Shown piece after piece: positions 14,227-22,977 of a stretch of 46,080 nucleotides of DNA (positions within the stretch are counted from its first letter, which is position 1; each line of letters starts with the position of its first letter). The notes under the pieces were generated by a model. That model was given only the letters and a program-made list of their open reading frames with translations. It was not told the DNA's origin and did no database searches. Both the position numbers and the translations under genes were made by a program. The stretch spans positions 1 through 46,080 of the IMG/VR virus record IMGVR_UViG_3300031772_000059; one strand, given 5' to 3'. The stretch is from a virus.

Positions 14227-15056
14227 CGAACGTTGGATTCCCGATAGTTATCCTCTATGTCTGTGTGATGTTGATCGTCGATTGACCATTCAACTGCCGC
14301 TATTAGATTATCAAAGAACTTTGGGTCAGCCATGCTAATAGTTTCTGAAAGATCCTCATTGTGAATGCCTATTACGCCTGGCTCTGGGTTGTCTATCGCT
14401 ATTGGTGAAACTTTCTGCATTGGCTTGGTTCCAGAAACAATCGCTCCTCTTGACACCATGATATATGAATAATTACCATCCAATAATCTAACACCTATAT
14501 CAATTAAATATCCATGCTCCTCTAGATATTCTTTCACTATTGATAAAGCAGTTGGCTCCGCTTCGTCTTCCATCAAATTGGCAATATTCTTCGGATCAAA
14601 CGACTCAGCGTATGGGTTACCCATAATGTCGAAATTAACCACAGGAGCAGATAGATCAAACGCTAATACAGCATCGATAAACTCTTGCGGTGGCTTATAT
14701 TGATGCTCAACCACATAATGGGCAACCATGTCTGGAAAATAATATTTCTTGCCACTATTTGGATCTTTAATTTGAATCGTTTTTGAACTCCAAGCATCAC
14801 CACATATCGGACAATCATGGTGCCCCATGAAACGTTCATAAATATATTTCTTAGATGTGCAAATCTCATCAATCTTAGATTTAAAATTACTAGAAGTTTC
14901 ACCTAACGTTGGTTCTGCGGTTGGTGGGTCAAGCCACCCAATATAAAAGACATTCTTATATGGTTCTAATACGCTATCGTCACCAGTTTCTGCAGCATAT
15001 TTCTGAGCCAATCTTCCAGCTGCAGACGCCACTTCTGTCATATCTGGATAATACAT
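14223..15056 (-). CDS. C2H2-type zinc-finger protein of the head operon, unknown function
   Basis: A 277-aa protein. Near residues 80-120, HDCPICGDAW and, after about 30 residues, MVAHYVVEHQYKPPQEFIDA make a Cys-x2-Cys ... His-x4-His-like finger followed by a Pro-Pro helix. The rest is alpha/beta without a known motif (DIGVRLLDGNYSYIMVSRG). It is preceded by a perfect 14-bp hairpin and a GTATTCAAA box. Its place between the 576-aa acidic protein and the scaffold suggests a head or assembly role, but this is inference from position. Confidence 0.7.
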   Translation of the reverse strand: MYYPDMTEVASAAGRLAQKYAAETGDDSVLEPYKNVFYIGWLDPPTAEPTLGETSSNFKSKIDEICTSKKYIYERFMGHHDCPICGDAWSSKTIQIKDPNSGKKYYFPDMVAHYVVEHQYKPPQEFIDAVLAFDLSAPVVNFDIMGNPYAESFDPKNIANLMEDEAEPTALSIVKEYLEEHGYLIDIGVRLLDGNYSYIMVSRGAIVSGTKPMQKVSPIAIDNPEPGVIGIHNEDLSETISMADPKFFDNLIAAVEWSIDDQHHTDIEDNYRESNVR

Positions 15057-15067
15057 CTTGCATTATC

Positions 15068-15076
15068 TTTGAATAC
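15068..15076 (-). promoter_or_regulatory. Variant late box GTATTCAAA before the 277-aa gene
   Basis: One base different from the GTATTTAAA boxes at 571, 5958, 11039 and 30192, and placed one base after a strong hairpin and 11 bases before the ATG at 15056. The same order, hairpin then box then gene, is seen at 11039-11082 and 30192-30228. Confidence 0.3.
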
Positions 15077-15077
15077 G

Positions 15078-15107
15078 CATCGGGCCAGGCACATGCCTGG
15101 CCCGATG
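15078..15107 (-). terminator. Perfect 14-bp hairpin between head genes
   Basis: CATCGGGCCAGGCA and its complement are separated by two bases, giving a very stable stem in the 59-base gap between the 576-aa and 277-aa genes. No T-run follows on either strand, so it may be an attenuator, a processing or stability element, or a factor-assisted terminator rather than a classical one. Confidence 0.5.
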
Positions 15108-15115
15108 GAACTTGA

Positions 15116-16846
15116 TTAGAATGGCTTTCCCCCTTTTTCCTTGTCCTCTTCTCCTTCTTCGCTCTCTTCCTCTTCGCCCTCTTCTCCTTCTTCGCTCTCT
15201 TCCTCTTCGCCCTCTTCTCCTTCTTCGCCCTCATCCTTCAATTCTTCTGGTAGGCCATCAGGCATTCCGTCTTCTCCCTCTTCCCCACCTTCTGCCCCAT
15301 CTAGCCCTTCTGGCATCTCATCTTCGAGTGCCTTATCAATCATCGCTTTTGCGCCATCGTCAGCCTTTACTTTCAGAGCATTGAAGATCTTCATTACTTC
15401 ATCTTTAGTGATGAGATCCTCGTCTACTTCTTCGATTTCTTCGATTTCTTCGGTATCTTCTGGCTTGGTTTCTAGCTCATCGCCAGATTCTTCGCCCTCT
15501 TGATCATCCAAACCCGCCTCTGGCGACGGAACTGCACCCTTGAACCCAGGAGGACCAACAATATTATCTTCACCGGCATTTGGAGGCATTGGCTGCTCCA
15601 TCAGAGGCTGCAGCACCCCCATTTGCGTGGCGAGTTTCATATTATCATCGCCAATCCTGTCTTTCCACTCACCCTCGGTCAGAATGCGGTTGCCAGACGC
15701 AACCTCACAAAGCCGCGCCATACGTCTGGTATAGCGACCCTTGGCTGACTCTGTGATGATTTTAAATTTCTTATCCAATGATCTATCCTCCATCTTAGCG
15801 GTATCTTGTTCTTCAGAATCTGCTTTAGTTGGTTTGCATCTTGAATGCGATCTTGTCGCCGCAGTCTTGCCGGATTGTTTTGGTTCTTCAGAGTGTCCAT
15901 TAACATAATTTGGGCAATCTGGAGTTTTACATCCCTTCCCGCCATCATCTCCGCCGCACATACACATCTTCTTACCAGACGGGCTTACTTCAGACATTGG
16001 TTCGCCGCCCTTAGCTGCTCGCCCAGCTGGCTCCGCATTAGCTTTCCCCTTGTACTTGCCTGCCGGAAAGCATTTTAGGCATTTCTGACCAGCTGTAGTA
16101 TTGCCACCACATTTTTGACAAGTTGTGGTATCACCACCAGAAACCTTAAGATTACGCACTTTGGCGTCTATTGTCTCAACCAACCGGTCGCCATTCAGTC
16201 CCTCAGGAGCAGTTATCTTCCTTCTTGCTAATTCATTCTCAGCGCATTTAATAAGATCGAATTCCGTCGAGGCATCCTCAGCCACCATGTTTCCGCCAAT
16301 ATCAAACGTGTACGATTCCGATTTGGTAGAATATGCCTTTTTGGCAGCAACTGGATCCTGCTTTATAATTTTAAGCAAATTAATTACTCTATCTAATTCA
16401 TCTGGGGTAAGATTCTTAATCGCTATTTCGTAAATCTTTTGGACATCATCGACTAATGGCGTCTTATCTGCCTTGTGCGGTCTTGGTAGATCAACTGTAG
16501 TCTTGCCTGACTGTTCTTTCTTTTCAATATCCGACCTTAACGATGGATAAGCCAGCTTAAACAAATCCTTAGTTCTCTGGTTTAATTCCTCATCTGATTC
16601 GACAATAGCGTCGAACGCATCACCAACATGATTGATGAGAATGCTGCGGAACTCCTCGAATGCTTCCTTAGTCGTCTTTTTCTTCGGAAGCTCCCCAGGA
16701 GTTTCACAAAACTTCCTAAGCTGTGCGGATGTCATCTTGGCCATCTGCTTTGAGGACCCCCTAAGCTTCTTAAGCTTTCCGGGGTGGCCCTTTGCTGCTT
16801 TAGCCGCACATGCAGCTTTTTTTTGTGCGTCTGATACAGATGGCAT
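15116..16846 (-). CDS. Acidic low-complexity head-core protein with DUF3008-like N-terminus
   Basis: A 576-aa protein. Residues 1-55 (MPSVSDAQKKAACAAKAAKG, then MAKMTSAQLRKFCE) resemble the small phage/bacterial DUF3008 family. Two Cys clusters follow, CQKCGG with CLKC (about 242-258) and CMCGG with CKTPDC (about 293-314). From about residue 440 it becomes extremely acidic and ends in an 11-residue Glu/Gly/Ser repeat, EEESEEGEEGE, encoded by a 33-base tandem repeat. RBS AGAGGATAGT overlaps the protease stop. Position beside the prohead protease suggests a core or internal head protein that is cleaved in the head, as T4 gp67/gp68 are; sequence homology to those is not seen. Confidence 0.65.
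   Translation of the reverse strand: MPSVSDAQKKAACAAKAAKGHPGKLKKLRGSSKQMAKMTSAQLRKFCETPGELPKKKTTKEAFEEFRSILINHVGDAFDAIVESDEELNQRTKDLFKLAYPSLRSDIEKKEQSGKTTVDLPRPHKADKTPLVDDVQKIYEIAIKNLTPDELDRVINLLKIIKQDPVAAKKAYSTKSESYTFDIGGNMVAEDASTEFDLIKCAENELARRKITAPEGLNGDRLVETIDAKVRNLKVSGGDTTTCQKCGGNTTAGQKCLKCFPAGKYKGKANAEPAGRAAKGGEPMSEVSPSGKKMCMCGGDDGGKGCKTPDCPNYVNGHSEEPKQSGKTAATRSHSRCKPTKADSEEQDTAKMEDRSLDKKFKIITESAKGRYTRRMARLCEVASGNRILTEGEWKDRIGDDNMKLATQMGVLQPLMEQPMPPNAGEDNIVGPPGFKGAVPSPEAGLDDQEGEESGDELETKPEDTEEIEEIEEVDEDLITKDEVMKIFNALKVKADDGAKAMIDKALEDEMPEGLDGAEGGEEGEDGMPDGLPEELKDEGEEGEEGEEEESEEGEEGEEEESEEGEEDKEKGGKPF
15145..15228. repeat. 33-base tandem repeat, about 2.5 copies
   Basis: The unit starting CCTCTTCTCCTTCTTCGC occurs at 15145, 15178 and, cut short, at 15211 with no visible differences. 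It encodes the acidic 11-residue repeat at the C-terminus of the 576-aa protein. Copy number could vary by slippage or recombination. Confidence 0.85.
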
Positions 16847-16847
16847 A

Positions 16848-17555
16848 CTATCCTCTTAGATTCTTCTTAAATTCATCAAGCAGCATTGCTTCGGCTTCCT
16901 CGCGCACTTTCTTGGGAGCCGTCTTGCGCAGCTGTTTGAGTAATTTCTCGCGACTCTCTCTAATGCTGAGATATGAACCTTGGACGCTCGGCTCAGCAAC
17001 CACATCAAACGTCACAAGGGTGAATCCAGGCATCACCTTATAATATTCATTACCTTCGTGAATCGTAGTCTCCATATCGCCGACGCCACGCGAAGAGATC
17101 CCTAGTTGGACTTTAGATTCTATGAGCGCCGAAGCAATTGCACCCATTGGAGTCTTCTGAATTACTTCGAGCTCACCATAACAAACCTTCCCCTCAAGCC
17201 ACAATCCGGTAATAAGATGCGATACTCTATCAAGATGGATCTTGGCATCTGGTGGGTGATCGAATTCACCCATCACTCGCCTAGCTTTGATATCCTCTTG
17301 GATCTCTTCTATCGCGTTTTTTAGGACCTCAAACGGATAGATGCGCCCATTGGCATTTGGTTTATCGCCAGCTTGGAATTGGCCACCAAGTTTCAATACT
17401 ATTACCGGGCCTGAACCTTTCTGTTCAGTGACAGATTGCTTGATCGTCTTAAGGGTCATATAGGTGTCAACCAGCAGCTGATGACACCCAATATTACCAG
17501 TGGTCATCGCCGTTAAACGGCTAGCACACCCACCAGAGCATTTCTTACAGATCAT
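16848..17555 (-). CDS. 21: Prohead core protease, T4 gp21-like
   Basis: A 235-aa serine protease of the herpesvirus-assemblin/gp21 fold. NANGRIYPFEVLKNAI (68-83) is the family's start motif. The catalytic His is His100 in MGEFDHPP and the nucleophile Ser lies in LGISSRGVG (Ser154 or Ser155), with TFDVVAEPS near 182-190 completing the core. It would cleave scaffold, core and capsid proteins and then itself during prohead maturation. The extra N-terminal CKKCSGGC segment is unusual and may bind metal or be removed. AAGG lies before the ATG. It sits between two large low-complexity proteins that are its likely substrates. Confidence 0.92.
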   Translation of the reverse strand: MICKKCSGGCASRLTAMTTGNIGCHQLLVDTYMTLKTIKQSVTEQKGSGPVIVLKLGGQFQAGDKPNANGRIYPFEVLKNAIEEIQEDIKARRVMGEFDHPPDAKIHLDRVSHLITGLWLEGKVCYGELEVIQKTPMGAIASALIESKVQLGISSRGVGDMETTIHEGNEYYKVMPGFTLVTFDVVAEPSVQGSYLSIRESREKLLKQLRKTAPKKVREEAEAMLLDEFKKNLRG

Positions 17556-17564
17556 GCTGACCTT

Positions 17565-20500
17565 CTATGCTTTGGGTTTCGTGGTCTTGGCTGGTGGAGG
17601 CGTTTCCTCTGCCTCTGCGCCCTCTGCGCTCTCTGCGCTCTCTGCGCCCTCTACGCCCTCTACGCCCTCTACGCCCTCTGCACCACTCTCTACCCCAGCA
17701 CCTTCTCCACCTGCCTCACCTTCAGCGCTCTCACCACCTAATGGTGATATCTCTGGTGCTTCGCCTGACGCCTCTGGTGTCTCACCTGCCCCAGCCTCTA
17801 TCTCGCCCCCAATTTCAGCTCCAGCCAATGCTGGAACATCAGCGCCGCCTATTGCCTGGATGCCAGGTAGTGCACCCCCGCCACCCTTTTCCATAGCACC
17901 AACGATCGCATTGATGACTTGATCAATGCTTTCATTATCAGCGTGTATAATTAGAGCGCCTTCCGAAAGCTTATTACCCTTCTTGGCTGCTTCCTTCTCA
18001 TTCAAGGAAGTTCTCTTGAACCCGATCGGCTTAATCCCCTTGGTTGGGCCTTTGTATTGGGCCTCTCCAAGTGGTCCGTCGATCGGCTCTTCAGGCTCAA
18101 TTCCTACCCTCTCAGGATGCTCTTCGTCATCAATATTGTGGATTTGAGATACTTCTTCGGGATCGGACACAGATTCAAGTGTACCTAGGCAATCGGGGTC
18201 TGGACATGCATCACCATGCACCCCGATAGTTTCAGCGCCGCACACGTTGCACAAGCAGCGTTCCCCACCCTCAAGATCGCCCTCCCCTCTGATCTCGCCC
18301 ATCCGCCTCGAGATTGATTCTGGCTCTTCTAGTCTCTCTGGGCCATATGGATCGTAATCGAACGGCCCTTCATCCTCAAGATCATCAAATCTCTCATTTA
18401 TCATAGCAAGTGACTTCTTGAGAGATTCATTCTTGACAGCAGCCGACTTCAGATTACTGATCGCCTCGACTACAACTGCCTTGCTGAACTCGTTATATCT
18501 AGGCATGAATGGCTTAAGGGTTGCCCAGAAATTCTTATCTTCCTTAATCGGAGGTTTGCCCTTATCCTCGCCCTTGTCCTCGCCCTTATCCTCGCCCTTG
18601 TCCTCGCCCTTGTCCTCGCCCTTGTCCTCGCCCTTGCCCTTCTTAGCAAACATCGCCTTAACATTTTGTGGCATTGCGCCTTCAGTCTTTATTGGTGGCG
18701 CGGCCTTCACAGCCTTCTTACCACTAGCAACGCCACCCTTAATATCTGGAGATGCAGGCGTCAGTTTATCGCCCTGGTCACCAGATTTAAGTTCTGCGGC
18801 AAGTTTGGCGGTAAGATCGTCAATCCACTTACCTTTATATTGCTTACCGGTTCCAGGCTGTACGCTCTCAGGCTTCCCAACGCTCTCGGCAACACCCTTC
18901 CCCTTCGGGCGATCCATCTGAGCCCCGCCAGTCTTCGGCTTCTCAAGCTCAGTTCCCTTATTGGGTTTTAGGTCAGGGGATGGCGATACACTCTTATTAG
19001 GTAATCCCTTACCGGTAGGCTTCCCAGCGCCCTCACCCTTGCCAGAACCAGAGAAGTCAGCCTCTCCAGAAGACTTATCAGCAAGGCCCTTGCCCTTCGG
19101 AGAATCCATCTTGTAGTCACCACCGGCAGCCTTGCCCTTACCGGCATACCCTGGCTCCTTGCCAGACTTATCAGCAAGGCCCTTGCCCTTCGGCGAATCC
19201 ATGCTCGCCGCACCGTATTCTTCGTTAATCTCAACTACCTGCAACCCGACGTCTAAACCAGCGTATGGATCATCGGAAATTTCTTCCTCTTCGATAACGT
19301 CATCGCCAGTCTTGACCATCGTCTCGCGAAGCAGTTCAAACTCATGACGGAGATCGTCGGCGCCTATCTCCTCGCATCTCCTGATGTATCTTGTGAACTG
19401 GCCATTGCAATCATCGAAGCCATCTTCTTCGAGGAAGATATGCCCCTCTGTCTTCCATCCCTCCAGTTCGCCCTGAAGTTGGACCATATTCATTTCTTCG
19501 ATCATTGTGGCATGCTCGACCGATTCCCCGATTTTAGGAGGCTTCGGCACTTTTGGTGCTTCCTCCTCTTCCTCACCCTCTTCTGGCGGTAATTCTAGGC
19601 CAGGTTCCCCAGCAGGTGCGGCTGGTGCGGCTGGTGCGGCTGGTGCGGCTGGCGCAGTTGGCTTCGGTGGGGCTCCAGGAATCGGCTTAGCCTCACCCTC
19701 CGGCCCCTCAGCGATCGAGGCCGGATCATTGTCGGACTTCTCAGTGAAGTTATCGAGCCCAGGAGCGGAAATTCTCTCGATTATGCTCGTCCCAACAGAC
19801 GCTAGAAGTTTCTTAGCTTCCTCAACGATATCGTCGGACGGTTCCGGCTCGCGTAGTTCAGCCGTAATCTTCTGACATTGCTTGGCAATGTCTTCCTTAC
19901 CCTCTAACTTCCTTAGAACGGATTCGACAAATTCCAATGTTGCTAGAAGCGACTTCGCCTCAGTTACCTTCCTACCCATTCCTTCGTCAAGGGTTCTGGC
20001 GAGGAAGATATCATAGTCGCCTGGGAAGTCACCAGAAGATTCAAGAAGCTTGACGCCGTGCATCAGTTCGGCGTTCTCAGCTTTAACAGCGGTCTTCGAC
20101 CACGCGTCGATAATATCTTCCTTGTTCACCCTAGCGTTGACACGATGAAATAGCGTCGCAACATCCTCTGCCAAGAGAGAGTTAAATTCGCCATTGGCAG
20201 CTAGAGCATTTTCGATCAAGGTGACGAACCCATCGCCAGTCAGCATACTAAATTCCTGCTCTTCCTTCAGGAATTTGGCAGAAAGCTGGATGGCTTCCTT
20301 AATATTGCCCTTAGAAACTAGTCCAGCGACGTTCTTAGCTAGTTTCTGGAATGTTCCGGATTCCCAAGCGCTCTCAGCAACCGACTTCATGTGCTTGGCG
20401 ATAATCTGACGCTTGTCCATCTCATTGATAGGAATATCAAACTTAAGCTGCGACTCGGGGAATTCACCCTTGATGACTTTGCCGGTTTCGTCTAATTCGA

Positions 20501-21035
20501 CAAAATCAGACACCGCTTCGCAGAATGCTTCAGCAATAGCTGGAATATCGATCTTATTGTCGTCTTCGATAGTGATATGATGAGCCATGCTATCTCTAGT
20601 TGTGACCCATCCGCTCTCGGGGATAACCGATGGGCGGAAACGCTGCATTTCAATGGTGCGGAAGACTTGATCTGCACCCTTGAAATCATCAGCCGATAAC
20701 GATTCAACGAGGGCACAACAATGCTTGTCGAATGATTCTGGTTTCTGTTCTTCGACAACTTTAATCGGCCTCACGTTGGTAATCGCGATCCGATTGTGCT
20801 GAGCTCTACTGATGTCAGCGTGATAATATGCATTATCTCCGACATCTTCAAAGATCAGCGAATTAGCTTCAAGAGAGGTTAATTTATAATCTCTCTTAGC
20901 TTCCTTACCGATCTTCTTAACAATGTCTTCGAAGAACGCAACCTTGGATTGAGCCGACGAGTTGATTGCACGCAGAAACTTCCTTGCGTCCATAATGAAG
21001 GCCGCAGGAGTCATGTTCTGACCAGTGCTTGACAT
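17565..21035 (-). CDS. Giant low-complexity head protein with several internal repeats
   Basis: A 1156-aa protein between portal and protease. Residues 1-430 are a predicted helical domain with no recognised family. Beyond that it is mostly disordered: an APAAPAA tract (about 459-474), two copies of MDSPKGKGLADKS (about 611 and 642) with looser copies after them, six GEDK repeats (about 800-825), a Cys cluster (CLCNVCG ... CPDPDC, about 925-945), and an acidic GVEG/AES tail. It occupies the position of the T4 gp67/gp68 core proteins, so an internal head or core role with proteolytic trimming is plausible. No nuclease, kinase or other catalytic motif is visible. It ends TAG. Confidence 0.65.
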   Translation of the reverse strand: MSSTGQNMTPAAFIMDARKFLRAINSSAQSKVAFFEDIVKKIGKEAKRDYKLTSLEANSLIFEDVGDNAYYHADISRAQHNRIAITNVRPIKVVEEQKPESFDKHCCALVESLSADDFKGADQVFRTIEMQRFRPSVIPESGWVTTRDSMAHHITIEDDNKIDIPAIAEAFCEAVSDFVELDETGKVIKGEFPESQLKFDIPINEMDKRQIIAKHMKSVAESAWESGTFQKLAKNVAGLVSKGNIKEAIQLSAKFLKEEQEFSMLTGDGFVTLIENALAANGEFNSLLAEDVATLFHRVNARVNKEDIIDAWSKTAVKAENAELMHGVKLLESSGDFPGDYDIFLARTLDEGMGRKVTEAKSLLATLEFVESVLRKLEGKEDIAKQCQKITAELREPEPSDDIVEEAKKLLASVGTSIIERISAPGLDNFTEKSDNDPASIAEGPEGEAKPIPGAPPKPTAPAAPAAPAAPAAPAGEPGLELPPEEGEEEEEAPKVPKPPKIGESVEHATMIEEMNMVQLQGELEGWKTEGHIFLEEDGFDDCNGQFTRYIRRCEEIGADDLRHEFELLRETMVKTGDDVIEEEEISDDPYAGLDVGLQVVEINEEYGAASMDSPKGKGLADKSGKEPGYAGKGKAAGGDYKMDSPKGKGLADKSSGEADFSGSGKGEGAGKPTGKGLPNKSVSPSPDLKPNKGTELEKPKTGGAQMDRPKGKGVAESVGKPESVQPGTGKQYKGKWIDDLTAKLAAELKSGDQGDKLTPASPDIKGGVASGKKAVKAAPPIKTEGAMPQNVKAMFAKKGKGEDKGEDKGEDKGEDKGEDKGEDKGKPPIKEDKNFWATLKPFMPRYNEFSKAVVVEAISNLKSAAVKNESLKKSLAMINERFDDLEDEGPFDYDPYGPERLEEPESISRRMGEIRGEGDLEGGERCLCNVCGAETIGVHGDACPDPDCLGTLESVSDPEEVSQIHNIDDEEHPERVGIEPEEPIDGPLGEAQYKGPTKGIKPIGFKRTSLNEKEAAKKGNKLSEGALIIHADNESIDQVINAIVGAMEKGGGGALPGIQAIGGADVPALAGAEIGGEIEAGAGETPEASGEAPEISPLGGESAEGEAGGEGAGVESGAEGVEGVEGVEGAESAESAEGAEAEETPPPAKTTKPKA
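17607..17685. repeat. 9-base tandem repeats (GVE/AES codons)
   Basis: Repeated CTCTGCGCC and CTCTACGCC units, eight to nine in a row, encode the Val-Glu-Gly and Ala-Glu-Ser tail of the 1156-aa protein. Confidence 0.8.
18559..18639. repeat. 12-base tandem repeats (GEDK codons)
   Basis: Six to seven near-identical CCTCGCCCTTGT units, with single T/A differences, encode the Gly-Glu-Asp-Lys tract of the 1156-aa protein. Confidence 0.85.
19072..19202. repeat. Direct repeat of 38 bases (MDSPKGKGLADKS)
   Basis: The segment GACTTATCAGCAAGGCCC... at 19072-19109 recurs at 19165-19202 with one visible difference. Both copies are in frame in the 1156-aa protein and suggest a recent internal duplication of about 93 bases. 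Confidence 0.8.
19614..19658. repeat. 9-base tandem repeats (APA codons)
   Basis: Four to five GGTGCGGCT units encode the APAAPAA hinge-like tract of the 1156-aa protein. Confidence 0.8.
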
Positions 21036-21051
21036 CTCTCTATCTCCTATA

Positions 21052-22977
21052 CTAATTAGAATTTTCTATGTCTATATTTGCTGGAATTTCACCATCTGAT
21101 TCGAGTGATTCGGGTTGTGTTGATTTTAGTAACTTTTCCATCTGGTTTTTAGCATCAATTGCGTCCCCATCTCCTCTATTGATAGCACTCTCGATTAATA
21201 TGATTTCTTGTTTATTACTGTTAGTTTTAGATAATCCATCAAGTTCCCCAGAATTCAGTAGATACTCAAATCCAGAATGTAATTTATCATTGCTCTTATG
21301 GTTAATTGCCTCTGATATTTCAACCTTTTTGATTGGCTTAGATTTGTTTACTTCCTCGTTCAAAACTCTTTCAAGCTCATAATCATACCCCTCAAGTGGC
21401 GGCAGGCCCGGTGGACCAGCACCTTCTCCACCCTCACCGGCACCTTCTCCGCCTTCTTCACCTGGGATTGGCGGACCGGCTTCCTTACCACCAGGCATTG
21501 GCAATGGTGGTAATCCTCCGCCACCCCCACCCAGCCCTCCGCCACCCCCACCCAGCCCTCCGCCACCCCCACCACCCTTACCACCCTCAGCAGCACCACC
21601 CTCAGCAGCCGCTTTTTCTTTTTCCTTCTTTATTTGCTTGATTTCATCGTCTGTCATATCAGTGAATCGTTTCAGTATCCATTCGTCAGGAAACATATCT
21701 GTTCCCTTTAAGGCGTCAATAACATCGGCCCTAGATGACCAAGTCTCGATGCGATATAGTTCATCTATAGCAGAACTTGCTGTCATATGCAGCGAGAAAC
21801 TCTTAAGGTCCTTCTCTGTATATCCTCTAAGGGCAAGATGAATTATGGCAATTTTTTTAAGCCCCATAACTACTTCGCGCTGAATCCATTGCACCGCCTT
21901 GGCAAATTCAGGTGCTACGTGAGACAGCGATTTTGATTCATTATCAGATGGTTCACCAATACCAACCCTACTAAATGGAATCTTAAGCCCAGCTATCATC
22001 TTCTTCTTGAAATATTCTATGTCTGCAATCTGGTCAAGGTTCTCGGCGCCTGGCAGAGTCTCGACCTTTGGCCCTGAACCATCTGGTCTTTGCGGCAGCC
22101 AGAAATCATCTTCTTGGATTAGAGGGTGCCATCTCTCGTTAATATCGCCGGTCGCTGGATCAAAGAATCTCTTCTTTTTGAACCTTGACGCGATCTTCTC
22201 AATGTAGTTCGGAACTTCATGCGTTGGAATGTGCCCGACAGGTATTGTAAACACGCGCTTTTCTGGAGCACGAGTTAGACGATATATAATTGCCGCGTCT
22301 TCCATCAACCTCAATTGCTTAAAATGCTTTCTTGCGCCGTTAAGCAGCGATCTTCCGTATGGGTGGAATATATTCTCATATGAAGTCAACCTCATATGGG
22401 CTACTTGCCACGGGTGAAAGAATTCTGGATTTCTAATAATCTCATCTTGGTAAAAGAAGCCAATCAAATCACCATATTTGGTCTCTATTCTTGTAAAGTT
22501 GTACACATTCATAAACCGCAAACTGGCCACACCATCGCGGTTCTTGGTCGGAACTATTTCAGTTGGAAAATCACCATATTTGCATAGATACCTAATCATT
22601 GGACGCAATACATTGTCCAACGATAAAGTTTCATATAGAAGATCTTCGATCTCATCTTTGATAATTTTGGCATCGGCCTTGACCATTATTGAGTGTTTTA
22701 ATTCAGGATCGATTAACGATGCTTCGTCTGCGTACAGATCTAATGCTAGAGTAATTTCACCAACTTCATCCATTTGATCATAGTCTTTGTAGCGCTCCAA
22801 ACGATTAATGTGTAGGTTAGTTTGCTCAAGTAGCGCATGTTGTGACCCAAGATTGATAAAGTCGCCAGACGCAATAAGCTTATCAATAGACGACTGGTCA
22901 GTGAATAAACGATCGCCACGATGGACGTTTATTCTTTTAAAAAAGGCTGATAGTCTATCAAATAATTGAAAGCTCAT
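21052..22977 (-). CDS. 20: Portal vertex protein, T4 gp20-like
   Basis: A 641-aa protein. The gp20 core is clear: YRLTRAPEKRVFTIPVG (about 233-249), DEDFWLP-like EDDFWLPQRPDGSG, a TLPGAENLDQIADIEYF block and KIPFSRVG. Twelve subunits would form the ring through which DNA is packaged and to which the neck binds. After residue 445 comes a Lys/Ala/Glu stretch and then a Gly-rich tract (467-488) encoded by three 21-base repeats, followed by an acidic tail of about 110 residues. This C-terminal extension is not part of the usual portal core. The start overlaps the upstream endonuclease gene stop (ATGA). Confidence 0.93.
   Translation of the reverse strand: MSFQLFDRLSAFFKRINVHRGDRLFTDQSSIDKLIASGDFINLGSQHALLEQTNLHINRLERYKDYDQMDEVGEITLALDLYADEASLIDPELKHSIMVKADAKIIKDEIEDLLYETLSLDNVLRPMIRYLCKYGDFPTEIVPTKNRDGVASLRFMNVYNFTRIETKYGDLIGFFYQDEIIRNPEFFHPWQVAHMRLTSYENIFHPYGRSLLNGARKHFKQLRLMEDAAIIYRLTRAPEKRVFTIPVGHIPTHEVPNYIEKIASRFKKKRFFDPATGDINERWHPLIQEDDFWLPQRPDGSGPKVETLPGAENLDQIADIEYFKKKMIAGLKIPFSRVGIGEPSDNESKSLSHVAPEFAKAVQWIQREVVMGLKKIAIIHLALRGYTEKDLKSFSLHMTASSAIDELYRIETWSSRADVIDALKGTDMFPDEWILKRFTDMTDDEIKQIKKEKEKAAAEGGAAEGGKGGGGGGGLGGGGGGLGGGGGGLPPLPMPGGKEAGPPIPGEEGGEGAGEGGEGAGPPGLPPLEGYDYELERVLNEEVNKSKPIKKVEISEAINHKSNDKLHSGFEYLLNSGELDGLSKTNSNKQEIILIESAINRGDGDAIDAKNQMEKLLKSTQPESLESDGEIPANIDIENSN
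21515..21577. repeat. 21-base tandem repeat in the portal gene
   Basis: CCTCCGCCACCCCCACCCAGC occurs at 21515 and 21536 exactly and at 21557 with its end changed. It encodes the LGGGGGG tract of the portal protein. Confidence 0.85.

Noticed and set aside
18559-18639. Tandem repeats considered as a CRISPR array.
   Set aside because: Units are 12 bases with no spacers, in frame, and encode a Gly-Glu-Asp-Lys tract.
15112-21641. Plus-strand frames rich in Ser, Pro and Leu opposite the repeat regions of the head proteins and portal.
   Set aside because: They are shadows of Glu/Gly/Ala-rich repeats read on the wrong strand.
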